Counted from the first letter of the stretch, positions 1-8,038 are shown. The stretch: DNA of 11,873 bases from an uncultured Chromatiaceae bacterium (GCA_946482325.1 CAMLRA010000132.1:1-11873), one strand, 5' to 3'. Translations and numbers: made by a program. The notes: generated by a model from the letters alone, not told the origin.

Positions 1-1
1 C

Positions 2-355
2 ATTCGTTATATGTCCGACACTGAACCTGCGGCCCGTATCGTATTTTATTTTTCGTTGCTAACCGCCATTATCTCATTTATTCCGGTACCTTTTGACTGG
101 CATCCGCTACCGGCGATTGCCTGGTGGGCTTTTGCCGGTATGGGTGTATTGGCGGCTGCCGGACAGATGGCCATGACCCGGGCCTATGCATTGGCGCCGG
201 CCAGTGACATCGGCATGTGGACTTACAGCAGTGTCATTTTTGCCGGTCTGTTTGGTTATCTGTTCTGGCAGGAGCCGGTCACTATGGCCTGGTTTGCCGG
301 CGTGCTGATTATTTTTTACGCCGGTTATGTCACCAGCCGGCAGCGCTTATTCTGA
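2..355 (+). CDS. EamA/DMT-family membrane transporter, C-terminal part (5' end outside window)
   Basis: The reading frame is open from the first bases of the window and ends at a TGA at 353-355, so only the C-terminal half of the protein is seen. The ATG at 11 is probably internal, because the frame continues upstream in-frame and nothing resembling a ribosome binding site precedes it. The visible part holds about four hydrophobic segments (counting from that ATG, roughly residues 10-26, 35-55, 68-86 and 92-109). The stretch RAYALAPASDIGMWTYSSVI is typical of the second EamA repeat, where small and aromatic residues line the transport path. EamA proteins are inner-membrane drug/metabolite exporters with ten helices; the substrate cannot be told from sequence. 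It converges on the porin-like gene with only 15 bp between the stops and no evident terminator. Confidence 0.8.
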   Translation: MRYMSDTEPAARIVFYFSLLTAIISFIPVPFDWHPLPAIAWWAFAGMGVLAAAGQMAMTRAYALAPASDIGMWTYSSVIFAGLFGYLFWQEPVTMAWFAGVLIIFYAGYVTSRQRLF

Positions 356-370
356 GACCTGCAACTGTCC

Positions 371-1516
371 TCAAAACACGCGGTCATAGCTGAAACTAAC
401 AGCATTCGCATCGCCATAGGTCTGCTTAAACCACTCGCCACTGTTGTCTTGCCAGTGGTCTAACTGAACTTTCACGGCAGCAGAGGAGCTGACATCAAAC
501 CGCACTACCAAGGATGACAACCGGTGTTTTTCTCGATCAGATTCATCAGTGAGTTCAAATGGGTTGCCGGAGTTGATTTTCTGCTGATAAAGGCCATGCG
601 TCAGATACCAAGTCCAACCATCGAGGCGTTTACCAGCCGTCAAGGTATAAGCCAGATCCCGACCATAAGATTCGGTGCGATCAGAGAAAAACAGCTCGGT
701 ACTGACAATCCAATCCTGATAATCAATTAAACCGGACGCGCCAAACAATATTTGTTCTGCCGGTGCCGACCAGTCTTCATTGTCACTGATCAGCCGGCTT
801 TGGGTGTCGGATTTCATCAACATCAAACGCCCTTCAAACCAGTCCCGGTTCATTAATAATTCCGCACCGAAAATTTTGCGCCAACGGGTATCGGTTTCAC
901 TGTCGATTCCGTTATAAATTTTCATGTAATCATTATCTTTACGCGTTTCATTGCCGGCAAAAGTATTGACCAGACCACTCCAGTCGCCGACCTGAAAGCT
1001 GTGATTCCAGTTGATGCCGTTATAGTTCACCGCCTCCCAGCCATAGGTTTGCGGTGGCAGGTGCACCCAAGGATAAGTGAAACTGACGTCCTGCTGTTCT
1101 GAATAATAAAATAGCGGTAAACGTTTACGACCGACCTGCAGCAGGTTATTGTCGCCAAGCTGCCAGCCGACATATACCCATTCAAGATTAAGATCCCAAT
1201 CGCGGGCACCGCGACTGACCACCTGGGCTGTCAAACTGAGCTGCTCAGACAACAGCAGGTTCCCCTGCAAGCCAATTTTTGAATCTGCAGCAAAATCCCA
1301 GCTGCTGTCGATAACCCCCGATTGCGAAAAATCCGAAATCATACACGGGCAATCAATCCCTGTTTCATTTTTGCCCTGCACCGAGCCGCTCAACGTTTTA
1401 CCGGCGGCCAGTGTCAAAAATCCACTCCAGTTAAACTCTGTGGCTTGGGTGTTGGCAACGAACAAGGCAGATAACAACAACGGCAAAGACCGCTGCATAG
1501 GATTTAGCCGATTCAT
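371..1516 (-). CDS. Outer-membrane beta-barrel (porin-like) protein with a CPC motif
   Basis: The 381-residue protein starts with a Sec signal peptide: Arg at 3 and 9, a Leu-rich core at about 11-21, and probable cleavage after ANTQA at residue 25. The mature part has alternating polar/hydrophobic strands rich in Trp, Tyr and Gly. It ends in SFSYDRVF, with the C-terminal Phe that the BAM complex recognises, so an outer-membrane barrel is well supported. Residues 56-58 are Cys-Pro-Cys, in the first long segment after the initial strand; paired cysteines are unusual in classical porins. The start is fixed by GGAG 8 bases upstream of the ATG; a second Met at residue 7 is less likely. It lies 38 bp downstream of the small PstS-like gene on the same strand, so the two are probably co-transcribed. 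That context hints at phosphate or another oxyanion, but the substrate is not shown by the sequence. Confidence 0.75.
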   Translation of the reverse strand: MNRLNPMQRSLPLLLSALFVANTQATEFNWSGFLTLAAGKTLSGSVQGKNETGIDCPCMISDFSQSGVIDSSWDFAADSKIGLQGNLLLSEQLSLTAQVVSRGARDWDLNLEWVYVGWQLGDNNLLQVGRKRLPLFYYSEQQDVSFTYPWVHLPPQTYGWEAVNYNGINWNHSFQVGDWSGLVNTFAGNETRKDNDYMKIYNGIDSETDTRWRKIFGAELLMNRDWFEGRLMLMKSDTQSRLISDNEDWSAPAEQILFGASGLIDYQDWIVSTELFFSDRTESYGRDLAYTLTAGKRLDGWTWYLTHGLYQQKINSGNPFELTDESDREKHRLSSLVVRFDVSSSAAVKVQLDHWQDNSGEWFKQTYGDANAVSFSYDRVF

Positions 1517-1554
1517 GTTGTTTACTCCGGAAAGTAGATAACCCGTGGTGAGCT

Positions 1555-1962
1555 TCAGAAAGTCGCCAGCACTTTAACTTTATCCGTGACTGAGGTTTTA
1601 TCTACATACCCAATCACACTGGGGTTCTGGCTGACCAGCTCGAGCATTTCCGCGTCACTGCTGATTTCTTTTGGCGGCGTACCTTTGCCTGTGAATACCA
1701 GTTTGGACCAATAGGCTTTGATTTGACTGCCGGATTTATTCAGCACTTTCTGATTAAACATTTCAGTGGTGGCGCTGCCCTCCGGCTGACCTAAAGGTAA
1801 GGCCGCTTTACCGTCCGGGAAGCTTTTACTGCGGCCCAGATAAATCTGCGCTATCGCTTCAGGGTTTAACGCTGCCGCATTGGAAGGATGTACTACTATC
1901 GCGATTTCTGCGGCCACTGACAGACTCAACAGTGCCAATGGCACCAACAGGATTTTTTTCAT
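1555..1962 (-). CDS. Small PstS-like periplasmic substrate-binding protein
   Basis: I place the start at the ATG giving MKKILLVPLALL (135 aa). A GGAG-type ribosome binding site sits just upstream, and the signal peptide begins cleanly there; the frame is open 12 codons further but without a better start. The signal peptide ends near SVAA (residue 18). The mature protein resembles the PBP-like domain of PstS-type phosphate-binding proteins: IYLGRSKSFPDG at 40-51, a Gln-Pro-x-Gly-Ser-x-x-x-x-x-Phe region after it, and a C-terminal SVIGYVD at 115-121. At about 117 mature residues it is far shorter than a full PstS (around 300), so it corresponds to roughly one lobe. It may be a sensor or accessory binder rather than the partner of an ABC permease; no pst permease or ATPase genes are adjacent. 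It is the first gene of a probable two-gene operon with the porin-like gene. Confidence 0.75.
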   Translation of the reverse strand: MKKILLVPLALLSLSVAAEIAIVVHPSNAAALNPEAIAQIYLGRSKSFPDGKAALPLGQPEGSATTEMFNQKVLNKSGSQIKAYWSKLVFTGKGTPPKEISSDAEMLELVSQNPSVIGYVDKTSVTDKVKVLATF

Positions 1963-2033
1963 CGATTCGCTCCGCTTTGGCTTTACAACTTTTGACAAGT
2001 GTAGACCAGTATTCTGAAGCTACTGAACTGGCA

Positions 2034-2053
2034 GCAAAATTTACCAATTTTGC
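2034..2053. repeat. 8-bp perfect inverted repeat in the divergent intergenic region
   Basis: GCAAAATT and AATTTTGC face each other across the 4-base loop TACC. The dyad lies between the start of the minus-strand PstS-like gene (about 70 bp away) and the start of miaB (about 115 bp away). No T-run follows it on the + strand, so it does not look like a terminator. It could be an operator for a dimeric regulator or a leader hairpin of the PstS-like transcript. It does not match the Pho box (CTGTCAT direct repeats) as I know it. Function is inferred only. Confidence 0.35.
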
Positions 2054-2093
2054 CCGCTTTGGCCGCTCCATTTCAGGATTTGGCAGTGCAACA

Positions 2094-2123
2094 CTGGTAC
2101 TTGCGCGGGGTGTCAGTTAAAAT
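2094..2123 (+). promoter_or_regulatory. Candidate sigma-70 promoter for miaB
   Basis: The -10 candidate TAAAAT at 2118-2123 matches the consensus at five of six positions. The paired -35, CTGGTA at 2094-2099 with an 18-base spacer, is weak. Transcription would start near 2130, giving a leader of about 36 bases before the miaB ATG. This is consensus matching only. Confidence 0.35.
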
Positions 2124-2166
2124 ACGCGCCATTTTTCCGTCCGACTGTTACAGGCAAATTCTGACC

Positions 2167-3615
2167 ATGAGTAAAAAGCTGCACATCAAAACCTGGGGCT
2201 GCCAGATGAACGAATACGATTCATCAAAAATGGCTGACTTATTGGATGCCACTCATGGCTATACCCTGACTGAAGAAGCCGAAGACGCTGATGTGATCTT
2301 GTTAAACACCTGCTCCATCCGCGAAAAAGCCCAGGAAAAGGTCTTCCATCAACTGGGCCGCTGGCGCCCGTTGAAAAAGAAAAACCCGAATTTAATCATT
2401 GGTGTTGGTGGCTGTGTTGCCTCTCAGGAAGGTGCAGCCATTCGTGAACGCGCACCATTTGTCGACATCGTGTTTGGTCCACAAACACTGCACCGCCTGC
2501 CGGAAATGATCAATGCCGTGCGCGGTGACCGTTCCCCTGTTGTCGACGTATCTTTTCCTGAAATTGAAAAGTTTGACCGCTTGCCAGAGCCTAAGGCCGA
2601 AGGCCCGACTGCTTTTGTCTCCATTATGGAAGGCTGTTCCAAGTACTGTACTTTCTGCGTGGTGCCTTACACCCGCGGCGAAGAAGTCAGCCGGCCACTG
2701 GATGATGTGTTACTGGAAATCGCTCAACTGGCTGAACAAGGGGTGCGGGAAGTCAACCTGCTGGGACAAAACGTCAACGCATATCGCGGCGAAACCCACG
2801 ACGGCCAAATCTGTCATTTCTCCGAATTATTGCGTTTAGTGGCTGCCATCGACGGCATCGACCGCATTCGTTACACCACCTCACATCCGGTGGAATTTAC
2901 TGACGACATTATCGAAGTGTACCGCGACGTACCAGAACTGGTAGATCACCTGCACTTGCCGGTACAAAGCGGTTCGGACCGCATTCTGACGCTGATGAAG
3001 CGCAATCACACTGCGCTCGAATACAAAGCCAAGATCCGCAAGCTGAAAAAGATCCGGCCTAATCTTTCGATGTCATCGGATTTTATCATTGGTTTCCCGG
3101 GTGAAACCGCTGAAGATTTTGCCCAGACCATGGACCTCATCAGTACTATCGGTTTTGATATGAGTTTCAGTTTTATCTATAGCGCCCGCCCGGGCACGCC
3201 AGCGGCAGATCTACCGGATGACGTGCCGGAAGAAGAGAAAAAACAGCGCCTGTATATTCTGCAGGACCGCATCAATCAACAATCGCTGCAAATCGCCCGT
3301 GGCATGCTCGGCACTGAGCAGCGTATTCTGGTTGAAGGCCCATCGAAAAAAGACTTAATGGAACTGACCGGCCGTACCGAAAACAACCGGGTGGTGAATT
3401 TCGAAGGGACGCCTGATATGATTGGCCAGTTCGTTGACGTACGTATCACCGATGTATTCACCAACTCATTAAAAGGCGTCGTGGTTCGTACTGAAGCCGA
3501 AATGGGACTGCGCCGTGAAATATCGCCGCAACAAATTATGGCACGCCAGCAAAAGCCGGATACTGCGACGAATAACGCGCCGGATGCCTTGGGAGTGGCG
3601 ACTTATCAGCCTTGA
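2167..3615 (+). CDS. miaB: tRNA-2-methylthio-N6-dimethylallyladenosine synthase MiaB
   Basis: MiaB is a radical-SAM methylthiotransferase that converts i6A37 to ms2i6A37 in tRNAs reading UNN codons. The 482-residue protein (E. coli about 474) has the full architecture. The N-terminal UPF0004 domain carries cluster ligands Cys12, Cys49 and Cys83. The radical-SAM motif CSKYCTFC supplies Cys157, Cys161 and Cys164, the same numbering as in E. coli. A TRAM RNA-binding domain spans about 378-441, followed by a Gln/Ala-rich tail of some 40 residues. The frame is open upstream of 2167, but [19 protein letters not shown] is the family N-terminus, so this ATG is chosen even though the preceding bases hold only a poor ribosome binding site (AGG about 12 bases away). 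It leads the conserved miaB-phoH-ybeY-corC-lnt cluster but is separated from phoH by a hairpin with a T-run. Confidence 0.97.
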   Translation: MSKKLHIKTWGCQMNEYDSSKMADLLDATHGYTLTEEAEDADVILLNTCSIREKAQEKVFHQLGRWRPLKKKNPNLIIGVGGCVASQEGAAIRERAPFVDIVFGPQTLHRLPEMINAVRGDRSPVVDVSFPEIEKFDRLPEPKAEGPTAFVSIMEGCSKYCTFCVVPYTRGEEVSRPLDDVLLEIAQLAEQGVREVNLLGQNVNAYRGETHDGQICHFSELLRLVAAIDGIDRIRYTTSHPVEFTDDIIEVYRDVPELVDHLHLPVQSGSDRILTLMKRNHTALEYKAKIRKLKKIRPNLSMSSDFIIGFPGETAEDFAQTMDLISTIGFDMSFSFIYSARPGTPAADLPDDVPEEEKKQRLYILQDRINQQSLQIARGMLGTEQRILVEGPSKKDLMELTGRTENNRVVNFEGTPDMIGQFVDVRITDVFTNSLKGVVVRTEAEMGLRREISPQQIMARQQKPDTATNNAPDALGVATYQP

Positions 3616-3655
3616 TCCAAAGGGATAAATGCGGCAGTCTTGAGTTTTCCCCCTG

Positions 3656-3683
3656 CAAGTCCGGTTTTTGCCGGACTTGTTTT
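3656..3683 (+). terminator. Intrinsic terminator-like hairpin after miaB
   Basis: CAAGTCCGG (3656-3664) pairs perfectly with CCGGACTTG (3671-3679) across a 6-base loop (TTTTTG), and TTTT follows at 3680-3683. The 9-bp GC-containing stem plus a short T-run is a convincing, though not strong, rho-independent terminator. It sits between miaB and phoH, which are usually co-transcribed, so it may only partly terminate or attenuate. Confidence 0.7.
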
Positions 3684-3706
3684 ATCTGATGATGAGAGAA
3701 GGACAT

Positions 3707-4825
3707 TTGGACAACCCAATCAGTAGCCTCGAATTCAATTTATCTCCGGCCGATCATCAACGCCTTGCCTTGCTGTGTGGGCCGTTTGACGACCACCTGC
3801 ACCAGATTGAGCGCCGTTTCCGGGTGCAAATTCAAAACCGCGAAGACAAATTCCGCCTGTTGGGCCTGACTGATCAGCTGCCAGTAGTGCGTCAGTTATT
3901 GGAAACTTTATATCTGGATACTGTCACTGCTGCCGGTAAATTGCAGCCGCTGACACCGGAACAGGTGCATTTAGCACTGAGTAGCATTGAAAACCCGAGT
4001 TCGCTGGTCAGTATCGATGCCGGCACTCAGGAAGTCAGTATCAAAACTAAAAAGGGGTTGATTAAAGGCCGCAACGCCAACCAAAGCCGCTATGTGGCCA
4101 ATGTACTGACCCATGATGTGACTTTTGGGATTGGCCCGGCTGGTACCGGCAAAACCTATCTGGCAGTCGCCTGCGCCGTAGATGCGCTGGAGAAACAGCA
4201 GGTCCGGCGTATTGTGCTGACCCGCCCCGCCGTCGAAGCCGGTGAAAAGCTTGGTTTTTTACCCGGTGATCTGACGCAAAAAGTCGACCCGTACCTGCGC
4301 CCTTTATACGACGCTTTGTTTGATATGCTCGGTTTTGAGAAGGTCGAAAAATATCTAGAGCGTGGCACCATCGAAATCGCGCCGCTGGCCTTTATGCGCG
4401 GCCGCACCTTAAGTGATGCCTTTATCATTCTCGATGAAAGCCAGAACACCACAGTCGAACAGATGAAGATGTTCCTGACCCGGATTGGCTTTAATTCCAA
4501 AGCAGTGATCACCGGTGACGTGACTCAGGTCGATTTACCACGTGGTCAATATTCCGGCCTGAAACACGCCATGGATGTGTTGTCCCAGGTCGACGCGCTC
4601 AGTTTTAACTATTTCACCGCCAAAGACGTGGTACGTCATCCGGTGGTGCAAAAAATTGTGATGGCCTATGAAGCACACGACAAAGCCGTGGCAGACGCCA
4701 AAGCCGCAGCACGGGCCGCTGAACAAGCCTTGACCACAGCGCAAACACAGATTCAGTTGCAGGGATCTGCGCCAGCAGAAACACCTGCAGTAAAACCGGC
4801 ACGCCGGCGCACAAAAGAGGTTTAA
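3707..4825 (+). CDS. phoH: PhoH-family ATPase (YbeZ)
   Basis: This is a cytoplasmic P-loop ATPase of the PhoH/YbeZ family, implicated with YbeY in rRNA maturation and RNA metabolism. Using the TTG at 3707 as residue 1 gives 372 aa (E. coli YbeZ 346). An N-terminal domain contains LALLCGPFDDHLHQIERR, the Walker A motif GPAGTGKT is at 143-150, and Walker B FIILDESQ is at 239-246. The family signature LTRPAVEAGEKLGFLPGDL lies between them. The start is uncertain. The TTG at 3707 is preceded by AGAAGGA but only 3 bases away, and it gives the family-like N-terminus; ATGs at 3689 and 3692 lack a ribosome binding site. A TTG at 3668 lies inside the terminator stem-loop and is rejected. The last 50 or so residues form an Ala/Gln-rich, then Lys/Arg-rich, tail. 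The stop codon directly abuts the ybeY start (TAAATG), implying translational coupling. Confidence 0.93.
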   Translation: MDNPISSLEFNLSPADHQRLALLCGPFDDHLHQIERRFRVQIQNREDKFRLLGLTDQLPVVRQLLETLYLDTVTAAGKLQPLTPEQVHLALSSIENPSSLVSIDAGTQEVSIKTKKGLIKGRNANQSRYVANVLTHDVTFGIGPAGTGKTYLAVACAVDALEKQQVRRIVLTRPAVEAGEKLGFLPGDLTQKVDPYLRPLYDALFDMLGFEKVEKYLERGTIEIAPLAFMRGRTLSDAFIILDESQNTTVEQMKMFLTRIGFNSKAVITGDVTQVDLPRGQYSGLKHAMDVLSQVDALSFNYFTAKDVVRHPVVQKIVMAYEAHDKAVADAKAAARAAEQALTTAQTQIQLQGSAPAETPAVKPARRRTKEV

Positions 4826-5281
4826 ATGGCGATTATTCTGGATTTGCAACAAGCCAGCACGGCAACAGAATTACCGACCGAGGCCGAGCTGCAGCGCGTG
4901 CTTGATGCGGCGATTTCGCCATTTCAGGCTGATGCGGAAGTGACCATCCGGATTGTCGACGAAGCGGAAAGTCAGCAGCTGAACTTTGATTATCGGGAAA
5001 AAGACAAACCAACGAATGTGCTGAGTTTTCCGTTTCAGTGTCCACCCGGTATTGAACTGCCACTGCTCGGCGATTTAGTAATTTGTGCTCAGGTGGTGGC
5101 TCATGAGGCGGCTGAACAGGGTAAAACCCTGCAGGCGCACTGGGCGCATATGGTGGTGCATGGCAGCTTGCATTTACTGGGCTTTGACCATATAAATGAA
5201 GCTGATGCTGAGGAAATGGAAGCCGAAGAGATCCAAATCCTGCATGACCTTGGTTTTCCTAATCCTTATCTGATTGACTGA
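4826..5281 (+). CDS. ybeY: Endoribonuclease / rRNA maturation factor YbeY
   Basis: YbeY is a zinc metalloprotein endoribonuclease needed for 16S rRNA 3'-end maturation and late 70S ribosome quality control. The 151-residue protein has the family's defining [11 protein letters not shown], supplying zinc ligands His112, His116 and His122. It also has the conserved segment [15 protein letters not shown], with Arg57 at the position of the catalytically important arginine. Length is normal (E. coli 155). The ATG follows the phoH TAA with no gap, and AGAGG 5 bases before the start, inside the end of phoH, serves as its ribosome binding site. Tight pairing with phoH fits the reported functional partnership of YbeZ and YbeY. 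Confidence 0.97.
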   Translation: MAIILDLQQASTATELPTEAELQRVLDAAISPFQADAEVTIRIVDEAESQQLNFDYREKDKPTNVLSFPFQCPPGIELPLLGDLVICAQVVAHEAAEQGKTLQAHWAHMVVHGSLHLLGFDHINEADAEEMEAEEIQILHDLGFPNPYLID

Positions 5282-5302
5282 ACACGGAGCTGATCTGAAG
5301 TC

Positions 5303-6169
5303 ATGAGTGACGACAATCCACACTCGGGTCGCGGTTCTGCCGCGAAATCCTGGTTAGAACGCATCGCCGCGATTTTTACTGCAGAACCCCAAGACCTGAC
5401 TGATTTAGAAGCCATCATTACTGAGGCCAATACCAGAGCACTGATTGACACTGACACCAAAGGCATGTTGCAGGGTGTGTTGGCGATCTCCAAAATGCGC
5501 GCCCGCGATATCATGGTGCCGCGCTCACAAATGGCCACTATTGATATCGACCAGCCGCTGGAAGAATATCTGCCAATTTTGCTGGAAAACAATCACAGCC
5601 GTTACCCGGTGGTCAATGAAGACAAAGACCACATCGAAGGCATTCTGATTGTCAAAGACATCCTACAGTACGCGTTAAAACCTCAGACCGAATGGCAATT
5701 ACGCGATTTACTGCGCCCGGCGGTGATTATTCCGGAGAGTAAAAAAGTTGATGCCTTACTGAAAGACTTCCGCCAACAGCGTTATCACATGGCCATCGTC
5801 GTCGACGAATATGGTGGTGTGTCGGGCCTTATCACTATCGAAGATATTCTCGAACAAATCGTCGGTGAAATTGATGATGAACATGACGAGGTGGAAGGCT
5901 CAGACATCCGCAAACTCGGCAGTCATGTGTATTTAGTCAGTGCCTTAACGCCATTGGATGAATTTAACGAAGCTTTTGCCACCGGTTTTGACGAGGCAGA
6001 AGCCAGCACCATCGGCGGTATTGTGTTACACGCCTTTGGTCATATGCCAGTGAAAGGCGAAAGTATCAACCTCGGCGGCCTGACGTTTAAAGTCAATAAA
6101 GCCAATAGCCGCCGGCTGGTGCAGCTACAAGTGATAAAACCCAAAACCGACAGTACCCATGACGAATAA
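5303..6169 (+). CDS. corC: CorC/YbeX-type CBS-domain protein
   Basis: The 288-residue soluble protein (E. coli YbeX 292) has the standard layout. A charged N-terminal segment is followed by a tandem CBS (Bateman) pair at about 66-192, including RDIMVPRSQM, SRYPVV and the adenosine-nucleotide-type motif IVVDEYGGVSGLITIEDILE. A C-terminal CorC_HlyC transporter-associated domain follows at about 205-283, containing STIGGIVLHAFGHMPVKGE. The family was named for cobalt/magnesium efflux associated with CorA; later work links YbeX to ribosome metabolism, matching the neighbours here. There is no transmembrane DUF21 domain, which separates it from CorB/YfjD types. It begins 21 bp after the ybeY stop; the nearest GGAG is about 14 bases upstream, so translation may depend on coupling. 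Confidence 0.93.
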   Translation: MSDDNPHSGRGSAAKSWLERIAAIFTAEPQDLTDLEAIITEANTRALIDTDTKGMLQGVLAISKMRARDIMVPRSQMATIDIDQPLEEYLPILLENNHSRYPVVNEDKDHIEGILIVKDILQYALKPQTEWQLRDLLRPAVIIPESKKVDALLKDFRQQRYHMAIVVDEYGGVSGLITIEDILEQIVGEIDDEHDEVEGSDIRKLGSHVYLVSALTPLDEFNEAFATGFDEAEASTIGGIVLHAFGHMPVKGESINLGGLTFKVNKANSRRLVQLQVIKPKTDSTHDE

Positions 6170-6202
6170 CGGCGGCGATACCAGCGCCACAGGATAATTT
6201 CA

Positions 6203-7915
6203 GTGCAATTCAGAATTTCTGCCCGGACCGGGCTGATGAGCCTGCTGCTGATTGGCGCAGGCCTACTCAATACCTTTGCTTTTGCGCCTTATGACTGGCA
6301 TGCCTTACCGCTGCTGACGCTGACCATTCTGGCGGTGGCACTGCGCCAAAGCCAAAGCCCGGCGCAGGCCGCCTGGCTGGCGTTCTGTTATGGCCTTGGC
6401 TGGTTTGGCCTTGGCGTCAGCTGGGTTCACGTCAGTATCGCCACTTTTGGCGGCATGCCGCTGATTGCCAGTCTCGGCATTATGGCGCTGCTGGTCGCTT
6501 ATCTGTCGCTGTTTCCGGCGCTGGCCGCTTATCTGGCGGCACGTCTCACTAAAGGCCAAGCCAGCTTCTGGCCTTTACTGCTGGCGATTTGCTGGACCTT
6601 TGCTGAAAATCTGCGTTCGTGGCTGTTCACCGGTTTCCCCTGGTTATCGGTGGGCTATAGCCAGACCGATGGCTGGCTTGGCAGTTACGCCCCACTTGTT
6701 GGCGAAACCGGTATCAGTTTTATTCTGTTGTTCGCGGCCGGCAGCTTTGCTGCTTTTTTCCGCCTGTCACGCAAACGCAGTCGTTTAAATCCGCCTGACA
6801 GTCCAAACAACCTGCTTCAACGCAGCGACCAGGCCCAACTTGCCGTCGTTGTGTTATTGCTGGTGCTGGCACCAGTGCTTACTTCATTAAAAGGCTGGCA
6901 GCCAACTGGCGCAGCAGCAAGCGCCGCACTGGTGCAGGGGAATATCCGCCAGGAACTGCGCTGGGCACCAGAGCAAGAACTGCCGACAATGAAGAAATAC
7001 ATGCAGCTAACGCGGCCACAACTTGCCAATCGCCTGGTGGTTTGGCCTGAAGCGGCGATCCCGCAGCTGGAACCGGATGCGCAGGCTTATCTGTTTAACC
7101 TCGACATGCTGGCGGCAGAAAATCAGGCAGCCGTGGTGACCGGCATTCTGGATGTAAAACGTAACGGCGATGCCTACAACGGTATGATTGTGGTCGGTGA
7201 CACCGGCGTGAAAAGCCAGATTTATCATTATGAAACCCAGAATCGCTATCAGAAACATCATCTGCTGCCAATTGGCGAGTTTGTGCCTTTTGAACAGTTT
7301 CTGCGGGACGTTGCCCCCTTCTTTGATTTACCAAATAGTTCTTTTACCCGGGGGGAGTGGCAACAACCTAACCTGCAGGCCAAAGGTTATCAGCTGCTCG
7401 CCGCTTTGTGTTTTGAAATTGCTTTTCCGCGCCAAATCCGCGCCAATTTCCGTGATGATACCGACATATTATTGACCGTCAGTAACGATGCCTGGTTTGG
7501 CGACTCACACGGCCCCTGGCAGCATCTGGAAATTGCCAGGATGCGGGCGCTGGAATTTGGCCGCCCCTTGCTGCGCGCGACCAACAATGGTGTCACTGCA
7601 GCCATTGATGCTGATGGTAAGGTTCTGGGCCAGTTGCCGCAGTTTCAGGATGGCGTGCTCACAATTGAGGTGCCGTTAACGCAAGGTCGCACACTGTATA
7701 GCCTGCTTGGAGACTGGCCACTGTATCTGTTGTGCCTGTCCGGTGCCGCCCTGCTATTTTGGCGCCAGCGTCAACTGCCTGATAATTCAGGTAGCCAAAC
7801 TCAGACCACTGCCGCGACAGCGGGTGTGCAAGTCAAGACGACTGAGACACCGGTGGCTACAGACCAATCAACTGATGCAACAGCGCCAAAAGATCGGATC
7901 GACCCGCATTTCTGA
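6203..7915 (+). CDS. lnt: Apolipoprotein N-acyltransferase
   Basis: Lnt is the inner-membrane enzyme that transfers an acyl chain from phospholipid to the N-terminal cysteine of apolipoproteins, the last step of lipoprotein maturation. The start is GTG at 6203, supported by AGGA 8 bases upstream; the next in-frame ATG (6236) would cut into the N-terminus. About six hydrophobic segments precede a periplasmic nitrilase-like domain, and one C-terminal helix (WPLYLLCLSGAALLFW, ending near residue 520) follows. The catalytic triad is intact: Glu283 in VWPEAAIP, Lys351 in YQKHHLLPIGEFVP and Cys403 in LCFEIAFP. At 570 aa it is longer than the E. coli enzyme (512). The extra length includes a Thr/Ala/Gln-rich tail at 521-570 and a basic, Asn/Pro-containing loop near 190-212. 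The gap to corC is 33 bp, consistent with one operon. Confidence 0.97.
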   Translation: MQFRISARTGLMSLLLIGAGLLNTFAFAPYDWHALPLLTLTILAVALRQSQSPAQAAWLAFCYGLGWFGLGVSWVHVSIATFGGMPLIASLGIMALLVAYLSLFPALAAYLAARLTKGQASFWPLLLAICWTFAENLRSWLFTGFPWLSVGYSQTDGWLGSYAPLVGETGISFILLFAAGSFAAFFRLSRKRSRLNPPDSPNNLLQRSDQAQLAVVVLLLVLAPVLTSLKGWQPTGAAASAALVQGNIRQELRWAPEQELPTMKKYMQLTRPQLANRLVVWPEAAIPQLEPDAQAYLFNLDMLAAENQAAVVTGILDVKRNGDAYNGMIVVGDTGVKSQIYHYETQNRYQKHHLLPIGEFVPFEQFLRDVAPFFDLPNSSFTRGEWQQPNLQAKGYQLLAALCFEIAFPRQIRANFRDDTDILLTVSNDAWFGDSHGPWQHLEIARMRALEFGRPLLRATNNGVTAAIDADGKVLGQLPQFQDGVLTIEVPLTQGRTLYSLLGDWPLYLLCLSGAALLFWRQRQLPDNSGSQTQTTAATAGVQVKTTETPVATDQSTDATAPKDRIDPHF

Positions 7916-7940
7916 GTGTCGTCGCCAAGCCCTGATAAAC

Positions 7941-7970
7941 GAAGCCGCTAAATTAGCGGCTTCTTGTTTT
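7941..7970 (+). terminator. Intrinsic terminator after lnt
   Basis: GAAGCCGCT and AGCGGCTTC form a 9-bp perfect stem with an AAATT loop, extendable by two A-T pairs. TTGTTTT follows immediately. It lies 26 bp after the lnt stop and probably ends the phoH-ybeY-corC-lnt transcript. Confidence 0.88.
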
Positions 7971-8038
7971 ATTCAGCGTCCATCCAGTTTCAGCCGGTTA
8001 GTCTGCGGTCAAGTCAGTCGGACTTTTCGGAGAATACT

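Noticed and set aside
1992..2020. TTGACA at 1992-1997 as a -35 element for miaB
   Set aside because: A perfect -35 hexamer, but no acceptable -10 lies 16-18 bases downstream; the only TATTCT is 12 bases away. It is also close to the start of the oppositely oriented gene.
2050..2166. Upstream extension of miaB in the same open frame
   Set aside because: The extension lacks a ribosome binding site and homology-like sequence, and the ATG at 2167 gives the standard MiaB N-terminus and cysteine numbering.
3668..3706. TTG at 3668 as the phoH start
   Set aside because: It lies inside the loop of the terminator-like hairpin and adds residues that do not look like the family N-terminus.
7964..8038. 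N-terminal extension of the glycine-zipper gene from a TTG at 7964
   Set aside because: It would start at the end of the lnt terminator stem-loop; the ATG at 8039 has a well-spaced GGAG.
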